This document shows positions 49,191-60,900 of a stretch of 64,000 nucleotides of DNA, one piece after another. The DNA is taken from contig NC_092033.1 in the NCBI RefSeq assembly GCF_042242105.1, positions 19,965,908 through 20,029,907 on the forward strand, read 5' to 3'. How positions within the stretch are numbered: position 1 is the stretch's first letter; the number at the start of each line of letters is the position of its first letter. The translations under genes were made by a program, and so were the position numbers. The DNA comes from Pempheris klunzingeri (lineage: Eukaryota > Chordata > Actinopteri > Acropomatiformes > Pempheridae). The notes under the pieces were generated by a model. It saw only the letters and a program-made list of their open reading frames with translations, searched no databases and was not told the origin of the DNA.

Positions 49191-50494
49191 ACAATTTCTA
49201 TACAGGACACACTCTAAATAGCTATAGATGATGAATTACATTAGTTGGATGAAGTTTCTCCAGCTAATTTGTCTGTATTCAACATGTGTTCATTTTGGTG
49301 TTCTCTCGCCATTCTAAGCTTATTTTGGACACAGAAGGTGAAATGTGTTTCCAGGGGCTGGCAGACCTGAACTTCTGTGCAGGAAACACTGACTCACCTG
49401 AAATTCTGTACAGGAAACACTCAGAATAGTTAAGAAACTTGATCTAACTAATATAATGTTTAAGATAATTTGTCTGTGTTCATCATACATTCATTTTCAT
49501 GTTTTCTCCCCAAACTAAGCTCATTGTGGACACAGGCGGTGAATTGTGTTTCTGGGTCTGACAGGTCTGAAATCCTGTGCAGGAAACACTGGCACACCGG
49601 AAATTCTGTACAGGAAACACTCAGAATAGTTAAGAAACTTGATCTAACTAATGTAATTCATCATGTTTAAGATAATTTGTCTGTGTTCATCATACATTAA
49701 TGTTCATGTTTTCTCCCCAAACAAAGCTCATTGGACACAGGAGGTGAATTGTGTTTCTGGGTCTGACAGGTCTGAAATCCTGTGCAGGAAATACTGACAC
49801 ACCTGAAATCCTGTGCAGGAAACACTGGCACACCTGAAATTCTGTACAGGAAACACTCAGAATAGTTAAGGAACTTGATCTAACCAATTTAATTCATCAT
49901 AGGGCATCACCTGCCCTTTATGACCCTCCTTCTTCGGGAAGGAAAAACTCAAAAAACCCAGTGGGAAAAGAGAAACCTCCGGGAGCACCACAATGAAGGA
50001 GAGATCCAGCTCCCAAGGATGGACAGGCTGTAGCCTTGGACAGACGCACATCCATTGGCTGGTGGAGAACCACATCAGTAGTAGTTGTGTACACACTGCT
50101 ATCTTGACGGCCTGCTCGCATTGACGAACCCGATTTCTTGATGTGCAAGTGTTGTTGCTATTATTATGTTTAATATTGTTGTTTAATATTATATATATAT
50201 TATTATATTATATATTATATAATACTGATCGAGCAGCATTAAGACATAACAGCCTACCCTAAATTTAGTCAAAAAGAAAAAAAAAAAAAGACAAAGATAT
50301 ACAAACAAGCTTCATTCAAGTCTTATGTATGTTTTGTTTTTACTAACTGTATGAAAAATTAATCATGGGGTCACAAAACATGATTCCAGCGCATGCTTAC
50401 AGCCGTCTCCCTTTACAGAGGACCCCTTACACACAGCAGCAGAGACAGGGAAGTGATCTGACACAGCCCCTGAACACAGACCACTCAATGCATT

Positions 50495-51120
50495 ATGGAA
50501 GCCATAGGAAAACCGACAGTGGACGAAGATCAATATTTTAAAATAATAATAAACGCTTCTCAATTCCAAATTTCTCATGCACCATCTGAAATACCACAAT
50601 TAAGTTTATCCATTTTGGGAAAAAGAATCCCATTTCTAGTTGATACAGGAGCCACAATCTCAAGATTTGAAATGTCCTTTAAGTAGACAAACCGTCTATC
50701 GGTATTAGTGGTGTCCCACAAACAGAATCATTGTCTATCCCATTACAAGTTGACTTAGAAGACATTAAGTTGCAACATTCATTTGTAGTAAGTACTACAG
50801 CACCTATGTCCCTATTAGGAAGAGACATGTTAAATAAACTTAATGCTGTCATTTCATGTTCATCTGATGGTCTTGAAATCCATATTCCTTCACATAAAAT
50901 ATATCAGCTCTTTTCCTACAGTGAAGGTACAGCTTATAAAGCTACAACTACCCTAACGAATGAAGATTTCATTTATAGGCTGTTTACTATGGATGAAATA
51001 AAGAAATTTGCATCATTTCAACCAGCAGTACCTGCCAAAATACTAAATTTAAAGCCAGTTGACCCTCCATTTGCAAATGTACAAATTAAAAATGTAAAAA
51101 TGGAAGAAGCTCCACAGCTT
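50495..51120 (+). pseudogene. retroviral protease remnant
   Basis: The motif LVDTGAT (aspartic protease active site) is near 50635-50655, and LLGRDML, the C-terminal G-R-D/N-type protease motif, is near 50810-50830. A frame break lies between them at about 50685-50730. Part of the endogenous retrovirus. Confidence 0.7.
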
Positions 51121-51429
51121 CTATATATATATATTCACATGGACTTGTAATGTTATGGAAAAATGTATCTGAATCTGATGAAATTCAACTTTTTGTATGT
51201 GCTGTACGAACAGATTTTACAGATGTTGAACCTTTACTGAAATCATGCAATACTTATCTTAACAAAGTGCCGGAAAATAAAGATCTAAACAAAAGGTATG
51301 TTGTCTGGTCTATGAACATGAACCAACACATTTCTTTGTAAAAATATTACAGAATGACATCAAGCCACAAATTATGGAAAAAGAAAAAGGAATTTTATTA
51401 AAACCACCTTCAATATTAGCATCCGTACC

Positions 51430-51755
51430 CTCAGAACTATGGGCACTCCATGCTAACCATGTAGGATTATTGAATGTGCCGCCCTATCAAGCTAAAATTA
51501 ATCCTAATATATTTATTAGGATTAAAACAATACCGGCCTGTCATCGAAAGTTTACTGCAACAAGGAGTAATTATTAAGCAAAGATCACAAAACAATATAC
51601 CTATAAACCCAATATTAAAGCAGGGGATAAACAAATATAGATTTACACAAGATTTGAGAAAAATGAATGAAGCAGTGGGAGCAATGGGGTACATTGCTCC
51701 AGTTGTGCCAGATACAAACTCCATCCTAGCAGCACTACCGGCAGTGTTCAAGTAA
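51430..51755 (+). pseudogene. retroviral reverse transcriptase, N-terminal remnant
   Basis: Two overlapping frames give the fingers region of a retroviral reverse transcriptase, with RFTQDLRKMNEAV and VPDTNSIL. The sequence stops before the catalytic YxDD region. A frameshift lies near 51530-51560. Confidence 0.65.
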
Positions 51756-51809
51756 ATGAAAATTCCGTGTTGGATTTAACACACCTACAAGAAATGCAAC
51801 AAATTTCTT

Positions 51810-52100
51810 TTGTCTTCCCAGCAGGTGATAGATTCTCTCCCTTCTCCAGCTGATAAGCCTATGCACACTTTTCAACCAGGTGACTACGTTTTGATACGCA
51901 GCCTGAAGCCAACAGGAGGAGAGCCACGCTACGGGCCTCCAACACAAGTGCTTCTGGTAACACGTACAGCAGTCAAGGTCAAGGACCAACCTCAATGGAT
52001 CCACGCCACCAGACTCAAGACTGCACCGATAGCACCAGTGCCAATGACAGCAGTGGCCCACCAACGGCATAGAATGCCTGCTGATGAAGCAATGACATAA
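51810..52100 (+). pseudogene. retroviral integrase C-terminal remnant
   Basis: A 96-codon frame with FQPGDYVLIRSLKP, YGPPTQVLLVTRTAVKV and WIHATRLK, which match the C-terminal GPY/F-type domain of gamma-like retroviral integrases. The catalytic core is absent. Confidence 0.65.
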
Positions 52101-52403
52101 GAGCCATCCAAGGGAGACATAACGAGGAAGCACGAGAAAACTGTTACATTCAAAATGTTGCAGACACGTTTTATTGGCCTGACGATCCTTTCTATTATTA
52201 TTGCATACTACATGCTTGTTTCTTATGAATTTGTTAAGCTTAACAGAAAAAATAAATAAATAAATAAATAAAAATATGAAAAATAAAATAAAACTGAAGA
52301 AGAAAATGTAGAAGAAAACACAACAAAACATGGGGTGGTTGAAAACGGAACTGTCGTTTTATAATTGATGCAGCAAGCGAGTATGCCCAATTAGCACAAA
52401 TGG

Positions 52404-53329
52404 GTGCCCCACCAACTACCAATTTCTATTGGTGTTGTGGAAACAACGTTTCAAGTTTACCCCCATTATTTCAAGGAAGATGTGGATTGTGTAACTTATG
52501 TTGTTGAGCCTGTTCAATATCTTCCTACACACGTAAATTCATCGCATTCTAAAAGAGATCTAACAGAGGTTACTGGCTACATACATCTTAAAAATTCAAA
52601 CCCTACCGATTTGGCTACAAGATACTTTGAATTGGAAGATAATTTTCAGATCTATACCCATTCTCAATTAGTTTTCAAGTCAATATTTTGGAACACAGAG
52701 CTACAATACGCTAATCACTATCTTATAGCGCTTACACGTCATGATTTAGCATTGGTAGCCAACGCCACGCTTATGGGATTTCATGCTATTAGCAATGAAC
52801 TGGATTTAATTCGAAAGTTTGTTAGTGATAATAGATCACCTTAGATGCTTTAACTGCCCCTCAAGGAGAAGTATGTGCCATTGTTGACCTGACCTTCCGT
52901 CAGAATCTGAAGGAATTGGTAACTATTGCCATTAGGAATCTTAAGAATATTCAAGACGAAATTATCAACGTCAATCAAGATGCACAACTCACTGGAGGAT
53001 ATGTCAATAACAAAGCATGGGAAGCCTTCAGCAAATTCTTTGGAGGAAATCCTATTACTGCATGGATACTAGGACTGGCCGTTCTCATTGTGGGAATTGT
53101 CCTTATTGTTGCTGTAGTAATATGTTGTTGCCTTCCCATCATTCGAGCACTAATTTTGAAATCTATCTCTTCTATCACTAATATGACTATGATACAGAAC
53201 CCAGTTAAGACGGTGAACATCTATGCACATGCAGAAAGAGACTCTACTTCTATTCCTTCGGACTCATCATCTGAGGACGAGCCCGAGGGATACATGGACA
53301 GATTGACAGAAAGAGGAAGACTACCATGA
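52404..53329 (+). pseudogene. retroviral envelope-like remnant
   Basis: Two frames (52404-52844 and 52916-53329) are split by a stop and frame break near 52845. The first has a basic SHSKRDL site that could be a surface/transmembrane boundary. The second has a membrane segment of about 25 residues (near 53065-53145, ending in VVICCCLP) and a Ser/Asp/Glu-rich cytoplasmic tail. Its place between integrase and the 3' LTR supports env. Confidence 0.55.
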
Positions 53330-53630
53330 AGAATCAGTAACATTCTGATCAAGAATTTGCCTGGGAATGATTCAGCCCTCTCATCAGTAGCATGGGAAGA
53401 CTGGGTGAAAGGGGGGGTCAGGTTTAAAACTATAGGTCCCTCGTCCCCGGAGCCCAGCATGAAGGATAAGCCATGCTACACTTTAGGAAAGGCTAGAAAG
53501 AACCAGATGTGTGCCAAAGAGATTAAATTTTAAAAGCATGGCTTTAAAAGCTCTGATGAATGATTCAAATTTGTTGTATGTTAAATAAAAATAGTTAAGA
53601 TAATAGGTTAGAGAAAAAAAAGGGTGAAAT

Positions 53631-53979
53631 TGTTAGAATGTCTTTTTCATGTAACAAGCTGCCCCTGCAACATGTGTCCTAGATAACATACACGTTCCCC
53701 TCAAGTCAGCATTCTATCTTCCTGACTCCACTTTTTCTGGACGATGGTCAGCTCATATAAAGGTTAAGTCCATCTTTGGGGTACCCCCTCACATACCTGA
53801 AACCAGATCTTGCTTGTGGAATCCTATATCCTATATATATGTGAAAGCTTTGCTCTGTATTCTTTAGTCTCATCTATGCCTGTGATGTTAGACTCCGAGC
53901 TCGTAAACCTACATAAACTTCTTCAATGAATCTTGGACTACTCTCTTCATTACTACAACCACAGAAAATCATCCCTACA
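53631..53979 (+). repeat. 3' LTR of the endogenous retrovirus
   Basis: It starts TGTTAGAATG directly after a polypurine tract (agagaaaaaaaaggg) and ends CCCTACA next to ATCAT. It includes a TATA-like 'catataaagg' near 53755. Length 349 bp. Confidence 0.7.
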
Positions 53980-54249
53980 ATCATGTTTAAGATAATTTCT
54001 CTGTGTTCATGTTCATATTTTCTCCCCAAACTAAGCTCATTGGACACAGGAGGTGAATTGTGTTTCTGGGTCTGACAGGTCTGAAATCCTGTGCAGGAAA
54101 TACTGACACACCTGAAATCCTGTGCAGGAAACACTGGCACACCTGAAATTCTGTACAGGAAACACTCAGAATAGTTAAGAAACTTGATCTAACCAATTTA
54201 ATTCATCATGTTTTTCATCCCCAAACTAATCTCATTGGATACAGGAGGT

Positions 54250-54628
54250 TGTGATGGGAATTTGCATGTCAGAAGACAAAAAAATTTAAAGTTTGATCCA
54301 CCAGGTTGTGTCCCGACCAGACCACAGAAGAAAGAGGTGTTAAAACATTTGGTCTTTCAGGATGCATCCCGGTGAGGTATGAAACAAAGGGGTGTTAAAG
54401 TAAAGTCTGATCAACAGGACATGTATTGTCTTGCATATCCCAGGGTCTACAGGCCAAACCCCCAAGCCTCACCTCATAAAAAGCAACACAGACAGGAATT
54501 CCAGGAACTCTGTTTTCAGAACTGTTAGACTGCGGGACTGTCTCTCTAACAGCTGTTCCTTTTTGCAAAAATAAATGCGCACAAGAACTCCTTGCAGCAG
54601 ACTTTATCTTTGAGAAATTTCCACGACA
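54250..54628 (+). mobile_element. solo LTR in satellite, 4-bp target duplication
   Basis: The 379-bp insert starts TGTGATGGGAATTT and ends AAATTTCCACGACA, which are imperfect inverted ends. It is flanked by AGGT on each side (54246-54249, 54629-54632). It carries 'cataaaaag' (TATA-like) and 'aaataaatg' (poly(A) signal-like). Removing it restores the satellite word 'caggaggtgaattgtg'. It differs from the 3' LTR at 53631. Confidence 0.8.
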
Positions 54629-54966
54629 AGGTGAATTGTGTTTCTGGATCTGACAGGTCTGAAATCCTGTGCAGGAAACTTTGGCACACCTGAAACACTA
54701 GTTTAAGATGATGAATTACATTAGTGAAATCAAGTTAACTTAAGATAATTTGTCTGTGTTCAGCATACGTTCATGTTCATGTTTTCTACCCCAAACTAAG
54801 CTCATTGGACACAGGAGGTGAATTGTGTTTCTGGGTCTGACAGGTCTGACAGGTCTGAAATCCTGTGCAGGAAACACTGGCACACCTGAAATCCCGTGCA
54901 GGAAACACTGGCACACCTGAAATTCTGTACAGTTAAGAAACTTGATCTAACTAATGTAATTCATCA

Positions 54967-57900
54967 ATTTCAGATAAGATTTGCCAGTCCCTGGAAAGAC
55001 AATTCACCTCCTGTGTCCAGAATAGAATGGTGAGAGAAAGCCAAAATGGACAAATTATCTTAAGAAACTTCATCCAACTAATGAAATTCATCATCTTTAA
55101 CTATTCTGAGTGTTTTCTGGGCAAAAATGTAAGTCTATCAGTCCATGGAAACATATTTCACCTCCTGTGTCCAAGATAAGACTAGAATGGTGAGAGAAAG
55201 CCAAAATAGACACTGTTGAATACAGACAAATTATCTTAAGAAAATTCATCCAACTACTGTAATTCATCATCTTTAACTATTCTGAGTGTTTCCTGTACAG
55301 AAGTTCAGGTCTGCCAGCCCCTGGAAAGACAATTCACCTCCTGTGTCCAAAATAGGCTTAGAATGGTGAGATAAAGCCAAAACGGACACTGTTGAATACA
55401 GACAAATTATCTTAAGAAACTTCATCCAACTAATGAAATTCATCATCTTTAACTATTCTGAGTGTTTTCTGAGCAAAAATGTAAGTCTATCAGTTCATGG
55501 TAACATATTTCACCTCCTGTGTCCAAGATAAGACTAGAATGGTGAGAGAAAGCCAAAATAGACACTGTTGAATACAGACAAATTATCTTAAGAAAATTCA
55601 TCCAACTAATGAAATTCATCATCTTTAACTATTCTGAGTGTTTTCTGGGCAAAAATGTAAGTCTATCAGTCCATGGTAACATATTTCACCTCCTGTGTCC
55701 AAGATAAGATTAGAATGGTGAGAGAAAGCCAAAATAGACACTGTTGAATACAGACAAATTATCTTAAGAAACTTCATCCAACTAATGAAATTCATCATCT
55801 TTAACTATTCTGATTGTTTTCTGGGCAAAAATGTAAGTCTAATGGTAACATATTTCATCTCCTGTGTTCAAGATAAGATTAGAATGGTGAGAGAAAGCCA
55901 AAATAGACACTGTTGAATACAGACAAATTATCTTAAGAAACTTCATCCAACTACTGTAATTCATCATCTTTAACTATTCTGAGTGTTTCCTGTATATAAA
56001 TTCAGGTTTGCCAGTCCCTGGAAAGACAATTCACCTCCTGTGTCCAAAATAGGCTTAGAATGGTGAGAGAAAGCCAAAATAGACACTGTTGAATAGAGAC
56101 AAATTATCTTAAGAAACTTCATCCAACTAATGAAATTCATCATCTTTAACTATTCTGAGTGTTTTCTGAGCAAAAATGTAAGTCTATCAGTTCATGGTAA
56201 CATATTTGACCTCCTGTGTCCAAGATAAGACTAGAATGTTGAGAGAAAGCCGAAATAGACACTGTTGAATACAGACAAATTATCTTAAGAAACTTCATCC
56301 AACTAATGAAATTCATCATCTTTAACTATTCTGAGTGTTTTCTGGGTAAAAATGTAAGTCTATCAGTCCATGGTAACATATTTCACCTCCTGTGTCCAAG
56401 ATAAGATTAGAATGGTGAGAGAAAGCCAAAATAGACACTGTTGAATACAGACAAATTATCTTAAGAAACTTCATTCAACTAATGAAATTCATCATCTTTA
56501 ACTATTCTGAGTGTTTCCTGTACAGAAGTTCAGGTCTGCCAGCCCCTGGAAAGACAATTCACCTCCTGTGTCCAAAATAGGCTTAGAATGGTGAGAGAAA
56601 GCCAAAACGGACACTGTTGAATACAGACAAATTATCTTAAGAAACTTCATCCAACTAATGAAATTCATCATCTTTAACTATTCTGAGTGTTTCCTGTATA
56701 GAAATTCAGGTTTGCCAGCCCCTGGAAAGACAATTCACCTCCTGTGTCCAAAATAGGCTTAGAATGGTGAGAGAAAGCCAAAACGGACACTGTTGAATAC
56801 AGACAAATTATCTTAAGAAACTTCATCCAACTAATGAAATTCATCATCTTTAACTATTCTGAGTGTTTCCTGTATAGAAATTCAGGTTTGCCAGCCCCTG
56901 GAAAGACAATTCACCTCCTGTGTCCAAAATAGGCTTAGAATGGTGAGAGAAAGCCAAAACGGACACTGTTGAATACAGACAAATTATCTTAAGAAACTTC
57001 ATCCAACTAATGAAATTCATCATCTTTAACTATTCTGAGTGTTTTCTGGGCAAAAATGTAAGTCTATCAGTCCATAGTAACATATTTCACCTCCTGTGTC
57101 CAAGATAAGATTAGAATGGTGAGAGAAAGCCAAAATAGACACTGTTGAATACAGACAAATTATCTTAAGAAACTTCATCCAACTAATGAAATTCATCATC
57201 TTTAACTATTCTGAGTGTTTCCTGTATAGAAATTCAGGTTTGCCAGCCCCTGGTAAAACAATTCACCTCCTGTGTCCAAAATAGGCTTAGAATGGTGAGA
57301 TAAAGCCAAAACGGACACTGTTGAATACAGACATATTATCTTAAGAAACTTCATCCAACTACTGTAATTCATCATCTTTATCTATTCTGAGTGTTTTCTG
57401 TATAGAAATTCAGGTTTGCCAGCCCCTGGAAAGACAATTCACCTCCTGTGTCCAAAATAGGCTTAGAATGGTGAGAGAAAGCCAAAATAGACACTGTTGA
57501 ATACAGACAAATTATCTTAAGAAACTTCATCCAACTAATGAAATTCATCATCTTTAACTATTCTGAGTGTTTCCTGTATATAAATTCAGGTTTGCCAGCC
57601 CCTGGAAAGACAATTCACCTCCTGTGTCCAAAATAGGCTTAGAATGGTGAGAGAAAGCCAAAATGGACACTGTTGAATACAGACAAATTATCTTAAGAAA
57701 CTTCATCCAACTAATGCAATTCATCATCTTTAACTATTCTGAGTGTTTTCTGGGCAAAAATGTAAGTCTATCAGTCCACGGTAACATATTTCACCTCCTG
57801 TGTCCAAGATAGGATTCGAATGGTGAGAGAAAGCCAAAATGGACACTGTTGAATACAGACAAATTATCTTAAGAAACTTCATCCAACTAATGAAATTCAT

Positions 57901-60900
57901 CATCTTTAACTATTCTGAGTGTTTCCTGTATAGAAATTCAGGTTTGCCAGTCCCTGGAAAGACAATTCACCTCCTGTGTCCAAAATAGGCTTAGAATGGT
58001 GAGATAAAGCCAAAATAGACACTGTTGAATACAGACAAATTATCTTAAGAAACTTCATCCAACTAATGAAATTCATCATCTTTAACTATTCTGAGTGTTT
58101 TCTGGGCAAAAATGTAAGTCTATCAGTCCATAGTAACATATTTCACCTCCTGTGTCCAAGATAAGATTAGAATGGTGAGAGAAAGCCAAAATAGACACTG
58201 TTGAATACAGACAAGTTATCTTAAGAAAATTCATCCAACTAATGAAATTCATCATCTTTAACTATTCTGAGTGTTTTCTGGGCAAAAATGTAAGTCTATC
58301 AGTCCATGGTAACATATTTCACCTCCTGTGTCCAAGATAAGATTAGAATGGTGAGAGAAAGCCAAAATAGACACTGTTGAATACAGACAAATTATCTTAA
58401 GAAACTTCATCCAACTAATGAAATTCATCATCTTTAACTATTCTGAGTGTTTTCTGGGCAAAAATGTAAGTCTATCAGTTCATGGTAACATATTTCACCT
58501 CCTGTGTCCAAGATAAGACTAGAATGGTGAGAGAAAGCCAAAATAGACACTGTTGAATACAGACAAATTATCTTAAGAAAATTCATCCAACTAATGAAAT
58601 TCATCATCTTTAACTATTCTGAGTGTTTTCTGGGCAAAAATGTAAGTCTATCAGTCCATGGTAACATATTTCACCTCCTGTGTCCAAGATAAGATTAGAA
58701 TGGTGAGAGAAAGCCAAAATAGACACTGTTGAATACAGACAAATTATCTTAAGAAACTTCATCCAACTAATGAAATTCATCATCTTTAACTATTCTGATT
58801 GTTTTCTGGGCAAAAATGTAAGTCTAATGGTAACATATTTCATCTCCTGTGTTCAAGATAAGATTAGAATGGTGAGAGAAAGCCAAAATAGACACTGTTG
58901 AATACAGACAAATTATCTTAAGAAACTTCATCCAACTACTGTAATTCATCATCTTTAACTATTCTGAATGTTTCCTGTATATAAATTCAGGTTTGCCAGT
59001 CCCTGGAAAGACAATTCACCTCCTGTGTCCAAAATAGGCTTAGAATGGTGAGAGAAAGCCAAAATAGACACTGTTGAATAGAGACAAATTATCTTAAGAA
59101 ACTTCATCCAACTAATGAAATTCATCATCTTTAACTATTCTGAGTGTTTTCTGAGCAAAAATGTAAGTCTATCAGTTCATGGTAACATATTTGACCTCCT
59201 GTGTCCAAGATAAGACTAGAATGTTGAGAGAAAGCCGAAATAGACACTGTTGAATACAGACAAATTATCTTAAGAAACTTCATCCAACTAATGAAATTCA
59301 TCATCTTTAACTATTCTGAGTGTTTTCTGGGTAAAAATGTAAGTCTATCAGTCCATGGTAACATATTTCACCTCCTGTGTCCAAGATAAGATTAGAATGG
59401 TGAGAGAAAGCCAAAATAGACACTGTTGAATACAGACAAATTATCTTAAGAAACTTCATTCAACTAATGAAATTCATCATCTTTAACTATTCTGAGTGTT
59501 TCCTGTACAGAAGTTCAGGTCTGCCAGCCCCTGGAAAGACAATTCACCTCCTGTGTCCAAAATAGGCTTAGAATGGTGAGATAAAGCCAAAATAGACACT
59601 GTTGAATACAGACAAATTATCTTAAGAAAATTCATCCAACTAATGAAATTCATCATCTTTAACTATTCTGAGTGTTTTCTGGGCAAAAATGTAAGTCTAT
59701 CAGTCCATGGTAACATATTTCACCTCCTGTGTCCAAGATAAGATTAGAATGGTGAGAGAAAGCCAAAATAGACACTGTTGAATACAGACAAATTATCTTA
59801 AGAAACTTCATCCAACTAATGAAATTCATCATCTTTAACTATTCTGAGTGTTTTCTGGGCAAAAATGTAAGTCTATCAGTTCATGGTAACATATTTCACC
59901 TCCTGTGTCCAAGATAAGACTAGAATGGTGAGAGAAAGCCAAAATAGACACTGTTGAATACAGACAAATTATCTTAAGAAACTTCATCCAACTAATGAAA
60001 TTCATCATCTTTAACTATTCTGAGTGTTTCCTGTATAGAAATTCAGGTTTGCCAGCCCCTGGAAAGACAATTCACCTCCTGTGTCCAAAATAGGCTTAGA
60101 ATGGTGAGAGAAAGCCAAAATAGACACTGTTGAATACAGACAAATTATCTTAAGAAACTTCATCCAACTAGTGAAATTCATCATCTTTAACTATTCTGAG
60201 TGTTTTCTGGGCAAAAATGTAAGTCTATCAGTCCATAGTAACATATTTCACCTCCTGTGTCCAAGATAAGATTAGAATGGTGAGAGAAAGCCAAAATAGA
60301 CACTGTTGAATACAGACAAGTTATCTTAAGAAAATTCATCCAACTAATGAAATTCATCATCTTTAACTATTCTGAGTGTTTTCTGGGCAAAAATGTAAGT
60401 CTATCAGTCCATGGTAACATATTTCACCTCCTGTGTCCAAGATAAGATTAGAATGGTGAGAGAAAGCCAAAATAGACACTGTTGAATACAGACAAATTAT
60501 CTTAAGAAACTTCATCCAACTAATGAAATTCATCATCTTTAACTATTCTGAGTGTTTTCTGGGCAAAAATGTAAGTCTATCAGTTCATGGTAACATATTT
60601 CACCTCCTGTGTCCAAGATAAGACTAGAATGGTGAGAGAAAGCCAAAATAGACACTGTTGAATACAGACAAATTATCTTAAGAAAATTCATCCAACTAAT
60701 GAAATTCATCATCTTTAACTATTCTGAGTGTTTTCTGGGCAAAAATGTAAGTCTATCAGTCCATGGTAACATATTTCACCTCCTGTGTCCAAGATAAGAT
60801 TAGAATGGTGAGAGAAAGCCAAAATAGACACTGTTGAATACAGACAAATTATCTTAAGAAACTTCATCCAACTAATGAAATTCATCATCTTTAACTATTC

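Larger units (their letters stand above)
49901..53979 (+). mobile_element. endogenous retrovirus, deleted, 3' LTR only
   Basis: A retroviral relic flanked by ATCAT on both sides (49896-49900 and 53980-53984). Recognisable in order are protease, the start of reverse transcriptase, the end of integrase, an envelope-like region, a polypurine tract (53611-53625) and a 3' LTR (53631-53979). No gag, no reverse-transcriptase core, no RNase H and no 5' LTR are seen. The integrase C-terminal part looks gamma/epsilonretrovirus-like. Stops and frameshifts separate the pieces, so it cannot produce virus. Confidence 0.75.
49191..54966 (-). repeat. satellite-related repeats in reverse orientation
   Basis: Diverged units read as the reverse complement of the 176-bp satellite to the right: 'ggacacaggaggtgaattgtg', 'caggaaacactcagaatagtt' and 'gataatttgtctgtgttca'. 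The arrangement includes extra short duplications of the 'cctgtgcaggaaacactgg' part. It is interrupted by the retroviral insertion (49901-53979) and a solo LTR (54250-54628). Confidence 0.8.
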
